40,959 nt of DNA from Vulcanimicrobiota bacterium (GTDB lineage: Bacteria; Vulcanimicrobiota; Vulcanimicrobiia; Vulcanimicrobiales; Vulcanimicrobiaceae): the NCBI GenBank assembly GCA_019241305.1, contig JAFAXE010000194.1, positions 1 to 40,959 on the forward strand. Direction: 5' to 3'. Below, piece by piece: positions 39,416-40,959 of the stretch (within the stretch, counting starts at the first letter, position 1; every line of letters starts with the position of its first letter). A program made the translations under genes and the position numbers. The notes beneath the pieces were generated by a model that was given only the letters and a program-made list of their open reading frames with translations, was not told the DNA's origin and did no database searches.

Positions 39416-40959
39416 GGGCCGCGGAACGAAACCTTGCGGAGCGTTTTCCAGCGCGTTTGGGACGGTTACCGGCGTGATGCCGAGGCTCGCACACGACATT
39501 CGCGGCGGGAATGCATTGACGACGTCGTCGGAGATGATTGCGTCGTTCGCAGCGATGGGCGCTTTCGTGCCGGTGAGGCGCTCTGGGTCGAAGCCGCTGA
39601 GCAGGTCGCTGATCGCAGGATTGCCGTCGCGAGGGCCCTCCGGCAGCGTCGCGTGCTCGTTCGGTAACGACGACAACGGTATGAGGTCGAACACGGCTTC
39701 AAGAAATTTCGGAAAAGAGGCGTGGTCGCCGGGATCGCTTGCGATCGCATGCGAGCGGGCGTACGGCGAAACGAGGATGAACGGGACGCGCGGCCCATCG
39801 CCGCAGGCACGCCCGTCGGTGCACGGCTCGAATTGCGGTGGCGGTACGTGATCGTACGAGCCTTCCGAATCGTCCCAGGCGATGACGATGGCTGAGTCCT
39901 TCCAATAGCGGCTGCGCGCCACCGCGTTGACGACCCGCGCCACGAGCGATTCGGAGAGTTGCGAGTCGGAGTATCCGGGATGATCGTCGTCGCCCAAGAA
40001 CGCCGAGCGCACTTTCGGGTCGCGGTTCGCGGGTACCCATCCGAAAGGGTTCTTGTAACCGCCTTTGACGATCACCACGCTGCGGTCCGGGAGCGTCGCG
40101 TTCGAAACCGCGCCGAACAGTTCGGTGAGGTCGTGAACGTGACTCCATAGTGCAGCGTTCTGCCGAATATACCCGAAGAATTGGGGCGCGTTGTGATGCG
40201 TGACATAGGCCGGATACTTGCCGCTTCCGTCGTCACGAAAACCCTCTTGATACCAGCCCCAAGGTACCTCCGGCTTCCCATCGCGTGCGAGAGCGGCGAT
40301 ATCGTCTTTGACGTCGTCCGTATCGTTGGTTGCTCGTGCAGCCGCGGTACCCGAAAGCGTCAACAGAACATTCGCAAAGGTCAGATCGATCTGTTTGGCG
40401 GTAGCCGCACCGCCATGGTACGGCCCGAATGCCGGTACCAAATCGACGTACACCGGTACGCCTGCGCCCGAATCGGTCGGCGCGACGACTTCGTTCGGAT
40501 GCCGAGTCGCTTGAGATTGTCCGGTTTGCGCCGAGACGATGTCGAGATTGCCGGGCGTCGACGGCCCGTACATGCCTTGGAACATGTGATCGTACAGCAC
40601 AAACGTATTGGCGTACTTCCAATAGAAAGGAATCGTATCGCAGTCCTGATACGCCATCGCGAGTAGACCGAATTGACGCGCAACCGGACGCGGCAGTGGC
40701 TTTTGAAGGCTGCGCGTTTCTTCGTCGGCGACGAAACGGTCCATGAGGCCGCCGTTCACGCGCGCATAGAGCGCAGGGCGTGAGTGGTCGACCTGCCCGA
40801 TGTCCGGATCCGGAAGACGAAACGGCGTGACGAGTGCATTGCCGATCGGATCTGCTTGTGTGAACCCGTGACTGCGCGCGAGCGGGCTCGCGAGGTTTTC
40901 CGCGCCGGGAAACGTTCCGAAGTACGAGTCGAACGAGCGGTTCTCTTGATACAGCAAGA
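39407..40959 (-). CDS. Phosphoesterase, distant AcpA-like member (truncated at the right edge)
   Basis: At least 516 codons of a PF04185-family phosphoesterase; the N-terminus lies outside the window, since the first visible residues LLYQENRSFDSYFGTFPGAEN sit inside the catalytic motif. Compared with the array it is longer and of the acid phosphatase/AcpA type: VDHSRPALYARVNGGLMDRF, DCDTIPFYWKYANTFVLYDHMFQGMYGPSTPGNL (metal and substrate region), VIAWDDSEGSYDHVPPP and GPRVPFILVSPYARSHAI. The C-terminal part ends NALENAPQGFVPRPGP. It is not part of the tandem array, lying 12 kb away. Probably exported. Confidence 0.9.
   Translation of the reverse strand, partial: LLYQENRSFDSYFGTFPGAENLASPLARSHGFTQADPIGNALVTPFRLPDPDIGQVDHSRPALYARVNGGLMDRFVADEETRSLQKPLPRPVARQFGLLAMAYQDCDTIPFYWKYANTFVLYDHMFQGMYGPSTPGNLDIVSAQTGQSQATRHPNEVVAPTDSGAGVPVYVDLVPAFGPYHGGAATAKQIDLTFANVLLTLSGTAAARATNDTDDVKDDIAALARDGKPEVPWGWYQEGFRDDGSGKYPAYVTHHNAPQFFGYIRQNAALWSHVHDLTELFGAVSNATLPDRSVVIVKGGYKNPFGWVPANRDPKVRSAFLGDDDHPGYSDSQLSESLVARVVNAVARSRYWKDSAIVIAWDDSEGSYDHVPPPQFEPCTDGRACGDGPRVPFILVSPYARSHAIASDPGDHASFPKFLEAVFDLIPLSSLPNEHATLPEGPRDGNPAISDLLSGFDPERLTGTKAPIAANDAIISDDVVNAFPPRMSCASLGITPVTVPNALENAPQGFVPRPGP

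Noticed and set aside
1-40959. CRISPR arrays, insertion sequences, integrases, tRNA or rRNA genes
   Set aside because: No regularly spaced repeats, transposase or integrase motifs, and no convincing tRNA cloverleaf were seen on reading; a tRNAscan/Infernal run could still find a missed RNA.

Overview
The window is high-GC, gene-dense bacterial chromosome with no rRNA or tRNA gene, no insertion sequence and no CRISPR array that I can see. Lipoprotein signals, a twin-arginine signal, probable menaquinone/quinone genes (ubiD, ubiA), a type II isopentenyl-diphosphate isomerase and an ImuA/ImuB cassette behind a Gram-positive/actinobacterial-type SOS box suggest a soil-type bacterium of a deep lineage, for example Candidatus Eremiobacterota (WPS-2) or a relative. 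That placement is an inference from style, not a demonstrated assignment.

Layout. 1-2.3 kb: the 3' end of a nucleotide-sugar SDR gene, a secreted Ig-like protein and a PadR regulator with a palindromic operator. 2.3-4.7 kb: imuA-imuB (error-prone repair), driven by a promoter whose spacer is exactly an 18-bp SOS palindrome. 4.8-6 kb: a secreted TPR/aspartyl-protease-like protein. 6-9.5 kb: a minus-strand operon of an M48-like/RDD membrane protein with a degenerate zinc site, an M50 site-2 protease with CBS domains, and a quinone oxidoreductase. 9.6-12.8 kb: a YtrA-type GntR regulator with an ABC ATPase and twin permeases, preceded by a promoter, an operator and a 35-codon small ORF. 13-17.4 kb: ubiD-ubiA-(Tat substrate-binding protein) joined by ATGA overlaps, then a receiver-less PhoB-type DNA-binding protein, with a divergent muconolactone-isomerase-like gene.

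17.4-27.2 kb is the most striking region: seven consecutive, same-strand genes for exported phosphoesterases (phospholipase C/acid phosphatase family, PF04185-like). Six are close paralogues, most with lipoboxes, and they are coupled by short gaps or overlaps. An eighth, more distant member runs off the right edge.

27.4-30.6 kb: pnp and rpsO, with a GNAT gene inserted on the opposite strand. 30.7-31.6 kb: a lower-GC wHTH/nucleotidyltransferase pair resembling a toxin-antitoxin or defence module. 31.6-34.6 kb: type II IDI, a small helical protein and a TlpA-like thioredoxin/TPR protein in one operon. 34.7-37.6 kb: a DJ-1/PfpI homologue without its catalytic Cys, and pncB followed by a degenerate ABC ATPase and a membrane protein. 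37.6-39.4 kb: polX.

Two themes stand out: amplification of extracytoplasmic phosphoesterases, probably for phosphorus scavenging, and several enzymes whose key residues are replaced although the reading frames are intact (M48-like RExxH, DJ-1 Cys to Gly, ABC ATPase without Walker A Lys or catalytic Glu).
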